Of a DNA stretch of 64,000 nucleotides, positions 44,010 through 57,069 are shown piece after piece (position 1 is the first letter of the stretch; every line of letters starts with the position of its first letter). This DNA is from Sisyra terminalis (taxonomy: Eukaryota; Arthropoda; Insecta; Neuroptera; Sisyridae). The DNA is taken from NCBI GenBank assembly GCA_958496175.1, contig OY292277.1, positions 45,705,050-45,769,049 of the forward strand. Reading direction: 5' to 3'. The notes under the pieces were generated by a model. That model made no database searches. It was given only the letters and a program-made list of their open reading frames with translations, and was not told the origin of the DNA. The position numbers and the translations under genes were made by a program.

Positions 44010-46120
44010 ATAACTCTTAAATATTGGTGAAATATCTATCCCATGCCAATCCATGTTTAAAGCCTTAGGCCCTATACTATAAAGTTTGAAATCATCAAAC
44101 CACTTTGACTGAATCATTTAATATTTCCAAAAAGTAGTATTAACTAAAAGTTTTACATCATATTTTAACGATTTTGCTATTACAAGTCTTAAAAAAATAA
44201 TTCATTTAAATTGGGAATAAATAGAGTTATAACTAGAAAATTAATTTTTCCTTTTCAAGAGCCATTGAGTTCATAACAATGCTAACAAGACTACCGAAAT
44301 CATTCTCAACATTTTCCATCGAATCCCAAATTAATGTTGAACGGTAAATTTATTGAAAAGCATCAAATCACCAATCTATGACTACTTTATCATTAGCAAT
44401 TAACTCGAATTGAATTTTAAAACAACACTTTTAATTGGTTGAAACTTCCATGATCAACTTCAATAAATTGAAAACTTTAACGATTCATGTCTATAAATAA
44501 AATTCCTGTTTTTAGAAAATTACAATATTTCAATACTTCAATTTAATACATTTTCCGTTGCAATTAATTTCGCTTTATATATTTACTGTTCAGGGATATA
44601 TTGGAGGGTAATTCATATTTTTTTTTTGTTTGCTTTATTTTATACGATAATGTAGTACTTTACAAAGAATTTATTAGACAGTTGTCCTTCCAATTACGCT
44701 AATGGAATATAAAATTTTAAACGTAAGTACTTAACCCATTTGTATGACATATTTATAATGAATTTCGAGGTTTGTTTCCTTGATGGCAAGTTCACCCCCT
44801 AGCCCGCATCAAGTGAACAACCAGACCACCAGATATCCAGTATTATGATTGTTGATAGGGTTTGCATGTTTGCAATTATTAAGCTAATGCTCGGATACTT
44901 GAATTCGTTTTCTTTACGATTAGCTATTTATTTTTCTTTTTATGGCATTTTGTAATTTATTAATTTTGACAATATCGCTTGACGGAGGAAATTAAAAAGA
45001 AAGCTTTGTGGCCCATTAAAAATTAAACAGCACGGCCGTAAAACGTTGAGGAATTATGTTAAAAAATGGCAAAAGAATATGTTTTTTATTTGTAACATTG
45101 AACAATTTATGGTCTCTTAATGCCATTAGATATTTTTATGGATTTACAAGTAAATCACTTGTTTTTATACATCTAAAAGCTCATGTTCACGTGCAAATGT
45201 TGTAAAAAGTTTAATCTTTAAGATTGAACCAAATCTACAACAAACTATTTAAGCAAATTATTTGATCAGAAAATAGAAAAATTCTTTCTAAAATTTTTTT
45301 TCTTTTTGTCAAATTTCTACCCCAAAACCCTATTCTAGACCATAAAGAAAACCAGAGCTTTTTCAACAGGTGTGCCAGCTTTTGGTGGTGAGTGTACAAA
45401 AATTGAGTTTCCTAATTATAATTTAAATTTAATCTCAAGAAAAAATCAAACATTATCCACCTCACCTTGAATAAACTTGATTTAATGATCTCGTTTTTTT
45501 TAACTGTACGAATTTTCCAAGGAAATTAATTTTAATTTTATTACGTTTAATTCAAATCTTTGTTACAGAAAGTCATTAATTGAAAGAACAAAAAATGAAC
45601 ATTAGCAATCAAATTATTCAATCACGATTTTTTTTTTATTTCCATCAATTTCCCAAAATAGGAAAAAAAATCAAATTAAGGTTGTGCCAAATCAATTTGT
45701 CGCTAATTTCCCTTTTATTACGCAAAACTAGATCAAAGTAGGTTAATGAGCTTTAATTTACGTAGGCACTATTGTCGTTAATTTTGTATTGTAAATAATG
45801 AGATTATTATCAAAAAAAAAAAATTCATAGAAATATCGTTAATATTATCGAGAAAAAAAACTTTTTCTAAACAAATTTCTAATTTGAACAACAATCAATT
45901 GCCAATTTTTACCATTTGCCAGTTGTGTCAGTATGGGGCGATGAATATTTCACGGGAAATTACTAGTTTTATATTAATATGAATATTGTTTCGATTATTA
46001 ATTTTAAAAATATTTAGTATACCGATGTCTATATTTTAAATAAAAAATACAAAAGACAGTTACTTTTAGCCTATTGTAATCGCTGTAATTTTTAAACTTT
46101 GTATCTAGTTCGAGATTGTT
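44010..46120. other. Intergenic; third copy of the 23.6 kb repeat at about 45893-45990
   Basis: AT-rich. The piece CAATTGCCAATTTTTACCAT, TTTGCCAGTTGTGTCAGT and GATGAATATTTC resembles the duplicated repeat at 23630-24126. Nothing else recognised. Confidence 0.5.
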
Positions 46121-46129
46121 TGGGATGAT

Positions 46130-48450
46130 CGAATCCGGTTTGTTCCTCCTTCCGACAAACGAAAAACTTATGCAAGCGCTGAGATCGACTTGATCGACTC
46201 AATAGAGTGTTTTAGTGGTTTTGGTAGTTCTAGTACCATACAAATCGCTCCCAAAAATCGACCAGCTTTCATCCACTTGAAGTTTTTCGAGTAACTTCCT
46301 TCTGATGAATTTTCATAAGAAGTATAACTACATAAATTGCTTTTGAAAAATGGTAGCAAAGCGTAGTTCAATCACGCCTTATTTCGGCTTTCATTTACTC
46401 TTTGTGTCAATATGAGAAAGTTTTTCTCGAGGAAAAAATCCGAAAAAAAAATATATGAATTATATAGCTCTGCGAGGAGAACATAATAAAATATCGTTCG
46501 TTATTGTCTTGTTTACTGCTGTTATTTGTGCAAGCAAGACACAAAGGCTTTTGTTGTAATCGCAATTTTTAATTTCAATCATTTCTCATTCGCTGATGAT
46601 AAAAAACTTTGGTATTTTCCCTATATAAAGATGAGAAATTAATGTCGATGTTTGCAAGTAAATAAATTAAAATTCAATTTTCCCGCGTCTTTTTATTGTA
46701 TTGTTTTACGACTCGCATGTTTCCTTCTTTTGTCACGGCAAACTTTGATGGCTTTAAGTAGTGGCGTTGAAATGGAGCTTTTCGAGCTTTTGTCGGCGGG
46801 CGATAAAATCGCGATGATGCAAACATTTGCAAAATGGGAATTTGTCGGACTTGCGAGGGGTGGATGTGGCGGGATGATTTAATGAGTTTTATTGGAGTTT
46901 TTCACGTATGTTTCACGGGTGATATGGGATGGGGATGAATGATTTATATGTGTTTTTGTTTGGGAAATGTAAGGATTTTGTGACGATGATGGGCCGATGT
47001 TAAGTTGTGAATTTTGAGCTTTTGTGTGGGGTGGTGTGGGAACGATACAAAGTGAATAAAACAGAAATGAAGTGCTATCGATTTTGCCATTAGTCGAGTT
47101 AGCTTTTCGCAAGATTCCTGATGCGACCGCTAGAATGAGCCAGCGGTGCATGTTGCATGTTCTCGTGGAAAATCACCGTTAACATAAATACGTTGAGGAT
47201 TCGGCGAGCTTTCGAACATATCCTCGCTAACATACTTTTAATTCTCCATCTAATAACAATTTTAAATTTGTTTGCACATGGTTAAAAATCGAGCGCAACA
47301 TTTTCGGCATCGCACCGGAGCTTTTCGCCGCCACACTTGCAAGCTTTTCAATTACTTTATGCAAAGTATACGAAATAAAATTTTAGCACAAAGGTAAGGC
47401 ATCGTATGTAGGTACAAAGTGTATTGTGTGTTTACATTGTGTGGACTTGATGACGCTTTTTGCAAGTAATATAGTCGGGAATTTGGTTCAGTGGTAAGCG
47501 TGTCGAGCTTTTTGGGGTGTGGTAAATTGGCTTCCCGCTTCGCTTTGCAAATATCTGTAACGTATATGGTACGAATAATACGAGCGCAGAGAAAACGTGA
47601 AAATCACCAAAAATGAAAATCGCTAGGAAAAATGCCAACGTGACACATTTTCACCAAGCACCCCAAAAGTCGAGAGCTTTTCAGCTGTTTAGCACCGGCT
47701 ATTTTACTTTTAATTATATTCCTCAATTTAAGAGCCTATTGTTATCTGGAAAATTCGAGCTAAAATTCAATTTCTCTTCAATTTTCTTAAACATTAGAGT
47801 TAATTTTTTTCAACCCTTAAAGAAATCTTAAAAAATTATTACTTTATCAAATAATTTATTTAAATTTTTCTCTTCAAAGGTCAAACTTAAAATGACTTTT
47901 GTAATGGGAAGCATGAAACGTTTTCACCCTTTCAACCATTTTCGGGCGATGCGCTCGTTTTAAAAGCATAAGGGATGAAATTAACTCGGACCATATTTAC
48001 CGGTATAATGATGATAATAACATGTAAAATGACTGTATAAAATTAATGCCTCTTTGGCATCTCTCTATCCACCCCAACCCCCAGCAAAAAGACATACAAA
48101 AAGATGAAAGAACTTGAGGTGCAAGTTCCTGGTGGTATTTTCGTTTTCATCCAAAATGAAAATAATAAAACGAAAAGGGGGGAAAACGAACATGTGATAT
48201 ACACCTTGTGTATTGTTTCTCATCCCTTGTCATCTCATCCCTTACCCCTCTCGTCATTGGCGCCCGTGGGATCAAAACAACAATAATGTCTATGCATTAT
48301 TAATAGAGACCACCGAGGGGGTTGAACCTTTCGGGTTGCAAGCACAGAGGCTGAAATTTGGAGTTGGGGATGCGATGGTTCAGATATTCGATAGCATTGC
48401 ATCGAATATTGTCACTCGATTTCTAAAATGATACCTTTGTTTCAACGAAA
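46130..48450. promoter_or_regulatory. G+C-enriched unique region with dense GAGCTTT words
   Basis: Exact GAGCTTT at 46775, 46784, 47016, 47206, 47317, 47505 and 47674, mostly as GAGCTTTTCG/GAGCTTTCG. Several overlapping frames of 60-90 codons show no family. The region looks like unique, non-repeat DNA with possible regulatory content; this is inference. Confidence 0.35.
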
Positions 48451-50160
48451 CAAAAAGCTTGATTGGATTTTTTGAACAACTCACCGCCATTTTTGTTTTG
48501 TTTCTGAGCTTTGAAACTGTTTTCATTTAATCATTTTTCAATCGGTTTTGTTTGATTGAAAAAAAAAATAAAAATAGAAAAGAAATAAATTAAACATTCC
48601 ACAAAAAAAGCTCCAAAACTTTAGGAAAAGCTTCGATATATCAAGCACAAATAAAGTTCTTGCCGAAGAATCCTCGTTTGGTTTTTCGGGAGTAAATCAT
48701 ATTAACAGCGACTCACTTCAAAATTAAGAACTTTACTAATCTATAAATCTGTGGTATTTTGTGTATGATATTGTGCAAAGAAAAACAGGGGGATGGGGTG
48801 GTGGTGGAGAGCTTGGATATTAACTCTTCAATAAGAAGTCGAGGAGCTTATGTACGAGTTGGAATTAGTGCGGAAAGCTTTCAATACTTAATGACTTACT
48901 TTGTTGTTGAATAATAACACGGCAAAGACTATTTAAACAGATAAAAGTTGAATTGTGGGTGGTTGATTTTAGAGGGTAGATTTTGAACGACGACCGTCTT
49001 AGATCTACTTTGTGCCAAACTTTGATTTCTCTGGGATAACTTTAGCAACAACATCAACAACAACAACAAAAAATATTAAGAGTTTATGATACAAATACTC
49101 TATGAGGAAATGAGATTTACAAACTGAATTATAAATTTTGAGAGGGTTAAAAGTCAGTAACTTATTGACTCTAAACAAAATTAATACTTGAATGAAAAAA
49201 GAACTACCCCAAGAATACGAAGCTTTTTTCTTCTAAGTTTTTTCAGGTTTTTCTTCTAAGTCCCATAAAGTTCATTGTTACTTTTTAAAGTCGGTGCAAA
49301 GCTAAAAACAAAAAATGTGTATCAAAAAATAAGAACTACAAAAAAGTTTTCGTCTAGAAGAATATTTCATTACAACGAAAATAAATGTAAAATTATCATT
49401 TTCCACTAAAGTGTTCTACAAAAATGAAATGAAAAGTTAAAAGAGAAACCACTTTTTCGAAGAATTCTTCTAAAGAAATTAATCTAAGACCTAAGCTATC
49501 GCCAGCTATAGTAAAAGCTTAAGCTCTTTTAAGGACAAGATAGCACCAATCTCTTCACCCTATCAAATAATCCTATAATTTGTGCAAATTAATAAATAGT
49601 AAGAAAAATAATAAATAGTAATAATAAAATACAAGAAAATCAAAAGCAATTGTCATATCAAAGAAGCATAACAAAAACCTCAGGAATAATAAAACTCTCC
49701 AAAATATCCCAATAAAAACCACAAATTGCATACCACTTAAGAACATGGAAGATATGTTTCCATTTTTTCGCGTAATAATTCTTTGATGATATTGGTACAG
49801 AATCTATCACCGAAATTTCTGGCCAAAAATGAACTACTTAATGAAAAAAAAATAATAAAAGCAATTCAAAAGTAAATCCTTTATATTTATTAAAAATTAT
49901 GGTCAAAGAACATAGGGGACAACTTTTGCACGTAATTGTATTATGGTGGTAGATTTAGGGGAGAGGAGTAGACGTTTTTCTTACCTTTGCTAATAAAGTC
50001 AGTAGAAAAAGTGGAAAAATATGGTCTTTTACTATTTGAAGACAGAAACGGGGGAGCTTTACGCTTAAAATGGAGGATTAGAAACCACAATTATTGAAGT
50101 AATTTGTATATCTAATCGATAAATTGGTTGTGTCCATTATTTACATAATTTTATTTATTT
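48450..50160. other. Intergenic; nothing recognised besides AAAGCTC words
   Basis: AT-rich. Exact words at 48506, 48607 and 50054. An ACAACAACAACAA-type run lies near 49050-49068. Confidence 0.5.
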
Positions 50161-50164
50161 TTAG

Positions 50165-50840
50165 TAGGATTTTTTGATAGAAGAAAGTCCAAAAAAATAT
50201 TTTAAGTTTTTTATAAATTCCTGGAAGAGCTTTGAGATTTCATTTTTTCTGGATGTTCCAGAATAATACATAAATATTAGATATACATAATTTTAATTAT
50301 TTTTAGTAGGATAGTGGACATGAAAGTATGTAGATCCACATACTAATTATTAATTTAGCACACGTTTCGGTCTTTTATTTTACCTTCATCAGGCTTCTAA
50401 AATCATACAAACCCATGTATTACAGAATCCTTCAAACATTACTAATTGTAAAATTACCTTAATATGTACACAATATACATCACAGTAACATCGATTTTTT
50501 TTCCTTATCGCACATATACATTACACTGACGTACATTACAGTAATGTATATGTGCGATAAAGAAAAAAAAATCGATGTTATTGTGATGTATATTGTGTAC
50601 TTCATATTAAGAAACCTGATGAAGGCCTAATAAAACACCGAAACGTGTCGCTAAATTAATAATTAGTATATGGATCTACATACTTTCATGTCCACTATCC
50701 TACTAAAAATAAATAAAATATGTATATCTAATATTTATGTATTATTCTGGAACATCCAGAAAAAATGAAATTTCAAAGCTCTTCGAGGAATTTATAAAAA
50801 ACCTAAAATATTTTTTTGGACTTTCTTCTATCAAAAATTG
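50165..50840. mobile_element. Large palindrome carrying two opposed hammerhead-like motifs
   Basis: Outer arms match from TTTTTGATAGAAGAAAGTCC (50170) to its complement at about 50818-50838, through ATTCTGGAACATCCAGAAAA, CATGAAAGTATGTAGATCCA and CGCACATATACATTAC near the centre (about 50530). Each arm carries CCTGATGAAGG-(spacer)-CCGAAACGTG, on the minus strand at 50361-50393 and on the + strand at 50616-50647. The left arm has about 60 bp (50399-50458) absent from the right. The CTGATGA...GAAAC order is the hammerhead signature of Penelope-like elements, whose copies often form head-to-head structures. Confidence 0.75.
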
Positions 50841-50844
50841 TTAT

Positions 50845-51090
50845 AATGTTTACCTTTTTTTTAATTTTTAATTTTAAAGCTTTAAAAACTACAAAAAGTA
50901 GGTTTTCACAGATTTTCCTATTGTAAGATTTTAACAATTGGCTGGAAAATATACGAGAAAGAAAAGCTTTCCAAAAAACGAATGCAACTAGGTATCAAAA
51001 AATTTCTTGGGACCAACAAAAGTTAGCGTCACAATGAAATAAAACCAACATCAATCTAAAGTCTTTCAACAATCGAAAACATTTCCCATT
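50845..51090. other. Intergenic; nothing recognised
   Basis: AT-rich flank of the palindrome without frames or repeats. Confidence 0.4.
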
Positions 51091-51099
51091 GCAAACTTT

Positions 51100-52100
51100 T
51101 CCATCCGGCAGCCTAATTCTCAAAGCTTTCAAAACCGATTTAACGGTTTTTTAATGTCCCAGTGTACCATTTAATCGTTTCAGATGCAAAAAAATTGATA
51201 AGCCCCAAGGAAATTGTTGGTATCACGAATTTCACGTCATTTGCTATAATTTCACCTAATGCATTTTTCCTGATCGACTCATTCATTTTCTTGATTAATT
51301 AAACTTTATTAAAGCCACATCAAGCTCGAAAGCTCGAAGCTCTATGTTTTTTTCTCGTTTTAAAATTATTTTAATTCGAGTTTAGCGTGTACTGTTCCCG
51401 GTTTTCTCTCAACAGTATACGCACGAAATGTGCTAGAAAATCTTGGAAAAAAATCCACTTTTCCTATTGAAAAAAAAAAAAATTATACTTGAGAGTCGGT
51501 TGTTTCACTTGGAAAAATCAGTACAGCTTTGATGCATAATGCATTTGGATCGAGTTGAGCTTTCGTTCGCAAGAAAACAATCATTAAGAAGAGATTTATC
51601 AAAGCGAAACGAAGAAACAAGTGCTTTTTTTTCCTCCGTGAAGTTATTAATGAATCATTTCTACTATCTATTAGTCAAAATAGATAAAAGCTGCAAGCTC
51701 AAACTTTCCAACATTTCAATTATATTTAGATTTATGATAAAGTGAAATAATTAGACGTTCGATTTATTCATCTCCTCAAGTCGTTGTTTTTTGTGTTGGC
51801 TACTTTGTTGGAACTTAATTGCTGGTAAATGTTTTTCGAATTCGATGTTTTGTAATAGCAGATGGATACACGAAAATAATTATTGTCAATTTGGGTTTGA
51901 TTGATGCTCGGACATGATCATTAATTATATTTTGCTACACATTAAAATGTCCTAGTCGGGCGTCCATTTCGTGACGCCTACCCCCATCTCATCGCCCTCC
52001 AACCCCATTCATTTGGGGTTGGTTCGCCTCTAATGACAAATGCTCTATCTAAAATTGATGAATCTTTCGCTCGATATAGATGAATGATTGACAATTCCAA
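51100..52100. promoter_or_regulatory. G+C-enriched unique block with clustered AAGCTCGAAAGCTC
   Basis: 51321-51342 carries CAAGCTCGAAAGCTCGAAGC, three AGCTC words in 22 bp. A further GAGCTTT is at 51557 and CAAGCTCAAACTTTCC at about 51695; that last phrase recurs at 59205. No coding signal. Candidate regulatory DNA by inference only. Confidence 0.35.
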
Positions 52101-52109
52101 TTATTATCT

Positions 52110-54280
52110 AATTCACTAATGTACTAACAAGTTTATGGGCGCATTTTTTTCCCGTCATTAAAAGATTAATTGAAAAAAAAATCCACTCCAAAATAACCTC
52201 CGGTTATTAATTTTGTTTCGCTGAAAAAAATAATCATCATTTTTTGCGAAGAAAAATAGTTTTGGCAAAGAATGATTGAAATAGTCGAAACAACTTCAAA
52301 TAATGAGTTGGAGAAAGGCAATCGAAATATATTTTAGGTTTACTCCATCAATCTTTTTATTATGGTAAGAGTATACATTTAAATCCAAATAGTTGAGGGA
52401 TTATTTTTCCATTTTACCAAAATAAGGTTTTGGTGTCGTCGAGAAACTAAGATATCCAATTTTTATCTTGCATCTCTTGAAACTTACTTTTCTTTTAAGA
52501 TCAAGAGTGTTGGCCATGGGTTAAGTAGATGACCATCCTCTGATGCCAAAACCTTACTAAAAAATCGAAGAATTAAAACCTCTCGACCAAACTTCTGGAA
52601 TATCTATCAGATAATCCAAATCAAGTAGAAACTGAAGTTATCCTAATTTTCTATTGCTGAATTCTGGCTTCTAGTGGCCAATTGCTACTAACAATTTCGG
52701 GCCAAAAAATTCTGAAATATGCTTTTAACTATTGGACAGCACTTCGTGGTACATGATATTCTTCCACTTGTATCACATAAATAGTAAAGTCCTCCAGAGC
52801 GTTTAGCTTTGGTTTGGCTACCATTTGGGTAACTTTATCAGCTTTCAACTATTCTTATTTTCAGTTGATATTGTTAAATGGAATCTTTTTATTGTTGGCT
52901 GTCTTATTTTTTCTCGATTAAGTTCAATTTTATTCCGTTTGGACTAGAATTCGTAAGCAAATCTGGTCCTTTAATTATTAGCCTCAAAGGCTATGTGGTT
53001 TCTAAATTTCAAGAGCTTTTTTGAAGTCGGACTTATGTAAATGCTTCAAAATTACTTCACTTCTTGGTCAATTTCTAGTTATTTGGCAATACTACGACCG
53101 CAATTGTTACATCCTTTTTAAAAATTTTCCAAATTTTCATCGGTATTGCCGACAATAAGTTTTCCAAACCGGCATGCACCATTGACAATGAAATTACCGA
53201 AATATACATACTAACGATAATAAAATTGTAATAATAAAATATTTTAAGTCGTTTGACTTTCATTTTTAAAATTATTAAAGAAAAATTGAAAAATTTAACA
53301 CAATATTTTTTTGGTCAACTTTAACAGATTTTCCTTACAACTGGTTGAATCAACTATCATAGTAACAATTAAAAATAAAAAGTGGATATATTTTTTCGTA
53401 AAAAATATAAATACTGATCTTCAAAATAAATACAAAAACAGATTTGGGATAATTGAAAAGTCTTGTGAAAAAATTGTGAACTTCTTTTTCTCCATGATAA
53501 TAATAACTATGCATAGGCATTTAAATTTCTTGTAAGCACCAATAGGTGTATATGTAACCTGCTATATATTTATTTACTTCAAATTGTATTGGAACTAAAT
53601 TTTGCTCGTAACTTTATCCATGATGGACCATATTATTTAGTTGGGTTATCTACGTTGACATAAATAGCGCCTCAACAATGTAACCTCAGGGATTTTTGAC
53701 ATAAATAGCTGGATCAATCTTAGCAATAGGGGTAGCAGTTATTTTCGACTATTTCAGTATCAAGATTTGCTATCATTAGTTCTTATGTCTGCATTGATTT
53801 AAATCGCTAAATTTTCACAATACTACGAAAATTTAGCGAGTTAAAGTGAGACGTTAAGATGAGAAAAAGTTTCATCCTTTGCCTGGCAAAATCCTCTTTA
53901 TATACTGGATCACCCATATGTACTCCACAAATAATTTTTTTTTATATATATTTTTAATTGATAAAGGACACTTATTAAAGTAAGGAAACCCCAAATTTTA
54001 ATTCTAGAAAATAAGTATTTTGACAGGAAAAAAAGTTTTAATTTTAATGACCATGTGAGACTCGAACACAATGGGTGCGCCAATGAATTTTCTATGACGT
54101 CACAGTTCATTTATTGAAACCGAAAACATATCCCGCGCATTCCCATGCGCTCTTTTATCCCCACTTACATATTTAAAACGTTTGTAGGGATACTCACTCA
54201 CTAATGTATTTATTTGTGAATACGTATTTCTGATTTCAAGGTTTACAATATGTGAAAGCCAAAAAACTTAATGCTCACTT
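52110..54280. other. Intergenic; nothing recognised
   Basis: AT-rich with short overlapping frames. A GTTCGAGTCTC word (minus strand, 54056-54066) resembles a pol III B box, but no A box or tRNA fold accompanies it. Confidence 0.45.
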
Positions 54281-54299
54281 GTAAACTTAACTTAACCTT

Positions 54300-55240
54300 T
54301 TCAGCTATATCTACTTATCAGAGTTTAAATTTTTAAGCAGACCCTAAGTTTTTGTTTCTTATAATAAATCAACTTTGTTTTATACTAAGCAGTAATAACG
54401 GTTCGATTTTAACAGACTTTGATTGATTATTAAATTTGAAATTTCGATTGTATATTAAACGTTATCTTTTACAAACTTGGCTACCGTTTTTCACTCTTTT
54501 AGGGGAGAAATTTTCAAAAACCCTTTTTTATTATATATATATGCATCGTATAAGGAAAACACTTTTACAAATTTCATCGACACAAATGTGCACTTATATT
54601 TGAAAATACAATGTAAAACGAAAAAAAATAATGACCTTCTCTATGTTAATTAACATGACTAAAAAGCTATTCGATTTCACACATTTTGACGTTTATATAC
54701 AAAATTATTGGCAATAGGTGGACAACGTGGAAGTAAATTCGAATATTTTATTTATTTTCAATAACAATAATTGGTTTTCAAATTGTTCTAAATACCAAAA
54801 AAAGTTAGTTTCGAAGATTTTATATTTGAATTGCCAGTGAAATATGTGGCAAAAAATTGCTACCTTAATGCTTTTCAGCCGAATGTATAATTACTCTAGA
54901 TCACAACCATTGATTCATTAAAAAATAGATTTTAAAAAGTTTGATTGTTGAAAAACGAACCAAAATTTAAAATCGCCTATTTGGTATAAGTACTACATAA
55001 GTATTAAATTTCATACTAATTTAGTGAAATGACATTATTTAAAATGTTGTTATTAAAATGATATAAAAAACACTTATATTTTATTTCTTAATATAATTTT
55101 AGAAAAACTTTTTTTTATATCAACAACACTGATTATTAAATTAAAAATTTCGATTGTTGATTAACTCTACATTATCTCATATTAAACATTTTATAGAGAT
55201 AAAACCTTTAGTTGCGAATGCAACGGGCAACTACTAGTGA
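54300..55240 (-). mobile_element. Possible RTE-like repeat, opposite orientation, degenerate
   Basis: Read on the minus strand from 55240, the sequence starts CACTAGTAGTTGCCCGTTGC followed by ATTCGCAAC, resembling the CTAGCTGATCCCCGCGATTT head of the element at 2697. Inside, GATTATTAAATT-GAAATTTCGATTGT is present twice (about 54425 and 55131). No coding frame. Weak call. Confidence 0.3.
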
Positions 55241-55249
55241 AAATATATT

Positions 55250-56470
55250 TCACTGTCGACCTTTACAAGGTTATTTGGAATATTAAATAACGCAATGATA
55301 TCATTGACGGCTTCGTTTTCATTATTTTTCCTCGCAAAAGCTTATCGCATCGAAATTATTTGCGTATTCACGAATTATTGCAAATTCAAAAGCTCCAAGC
55401 TTCGCTCGTAACATTACACTAACTGCTGACGATAACGTGCTGCGTGATGTTAACGTTTTCACAAGTCGACAAGCCATGTGCGAACAAGGGATGATTTTGC
55501 ACCAAGTGAAAAAAGGGTTGAGTTGCGAAAATCACGTCAACGATGATAATGACAGTATAGGCACAGATCTTCCGATAAATTCTCACCGTTCATTTTCAAG
55601 CTTTCGACTCAAAAGCTCGTCGCTTTACGAGCATCAAAGTCATTTTGGCATTCATCTAAGTTGCGCGTGAAAAGGGAATTATTAATCTTGATTATGATAA
55701 TTGTGAATAAATGGTAACTATAAGTGGGGGGGGGTGGCACGTGAATAAATTTTCTTCTTTCTAAGGTGGATTCGTAAGGGATGAAACGTTTAATATTTAA
55801 TGAATAGTCCTTGGAACGTAGCTCGAAATAAAATTATTTTCTTGCAAGACTCATGACAAATATATTTAGTTGGAAAATGATCGTTGCACTTGGCTGGCAA
55901 ACGGAGAGGGTTGCCAGCAGAGGGTTGATAGAATTGAAAATGGAAAGAGCCACGGCTGTCAGATGTTTTCCTATTATATTTGTATGTATACACAAAGCTC
56001 CAATATTCCATCATAACAAGATCCAAACATAAACTCTTTCGCATTCATACTTTTTACGAACAGAATAGAGTTGCGATATGGGGATGAAACGCGCAGCGAA
56101 GAATCGGGAGGCGAGTATAGGGGGATGGGGACGGGAGTTTTAGTTGTACCATATTATATTGAAATATTTTCCTTTTCATCTAAAAAGTATCTTTTCTTTA
56201 TTTATTGTTCAAACAGGTGCAGATCGTAAAGCTCTTTGGCAAGTTTATAACATAAAGATCTTTCAGTGTAAAACTTACTCGTGCTTCTTTTTCCGTCTTT
56301 CACTTCTATTTTCATTTTGCTAGTATCCGTATGTACCTAACGTGCATTTTTCCGTATTTAAAATTAAATATTTCATTATTCAGCAGTACTTTGTTATGGA
56401 ACTCACACCATCTGAGATCGCGAGTGGGTTGGGGATGGGATTTCAACGCCATCTTGTTAAAAAGATTTGA
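55250..56470. promoter_or_regulatory. G+C-enriched unique block with AAAGCTC words
   Basis: AAAGCTC at 55389, 55612, 55994 and 56228. Contains an uninterrupted G run (55725-55733) and CpG-containing stretches. The frame at 55437-55670 shows no protein family signal. Confidence 0.3.
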
Positions 56471-57069
56471 TAATCAAAAGAACTACGGTTGCACTAAAGA
56501 CGAAACTATCTTTGATAAATCTTTACCTCAGTGTTCCTTTGGTATTTATAAGAATAATTTAGGGTCCAAAATTGAAACTGTTACGTTTCTTTTTTCGTTA
56601 AATCGTAGATTAATCATTTTTAGGATTTTAGGGATTAATATTTTTATCTTTCACAAAGGTTTTAAAATTTCTTTGTCCAGTAATTTTTAAGTGATTAATT
56701 TTTCGACTATTATTTACTGCTATTCGTATAATAGCAAAGTTACAGGATTAAACTTTTAAAAGTTTACCACGTGGTAATAGAATCTTTTTTCCAACAAAAA
56801 AATAAACGGAAAAAATTATATACTTTAAAACCAATATGATAAAATTAGTCATAACAAAAGTATTTCCTGATATTTGATCCTTTGACAAGATATCCTTAAA
56901 AAACTGACAAAATATCCCGTTGCCATTAATATTTGTTACAGCAATCGACTACTATTTAAGCCTCCACATTTCCATGTTAGATATAAATACATTGTCGAAA
57001 TTATCAAAATATTTGTTTTCCCACCCTTTTACTATGGATATTTACAATTCTACGTTTATATATTATTTA

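Noticed and set aside
47476..47530. GGTTCAGTGGTAAGCG resembles a tRNA D-arm
   Set aside because: No matching acceptor stem, anticodon arm or T-arm follows at the right spacing.
54048..54075. GTTCGAGTCTC resembles a pol III B box on the minus strand
   Set aside because: No A box at a suitable distance and no SINE-like tail or second copy seen.
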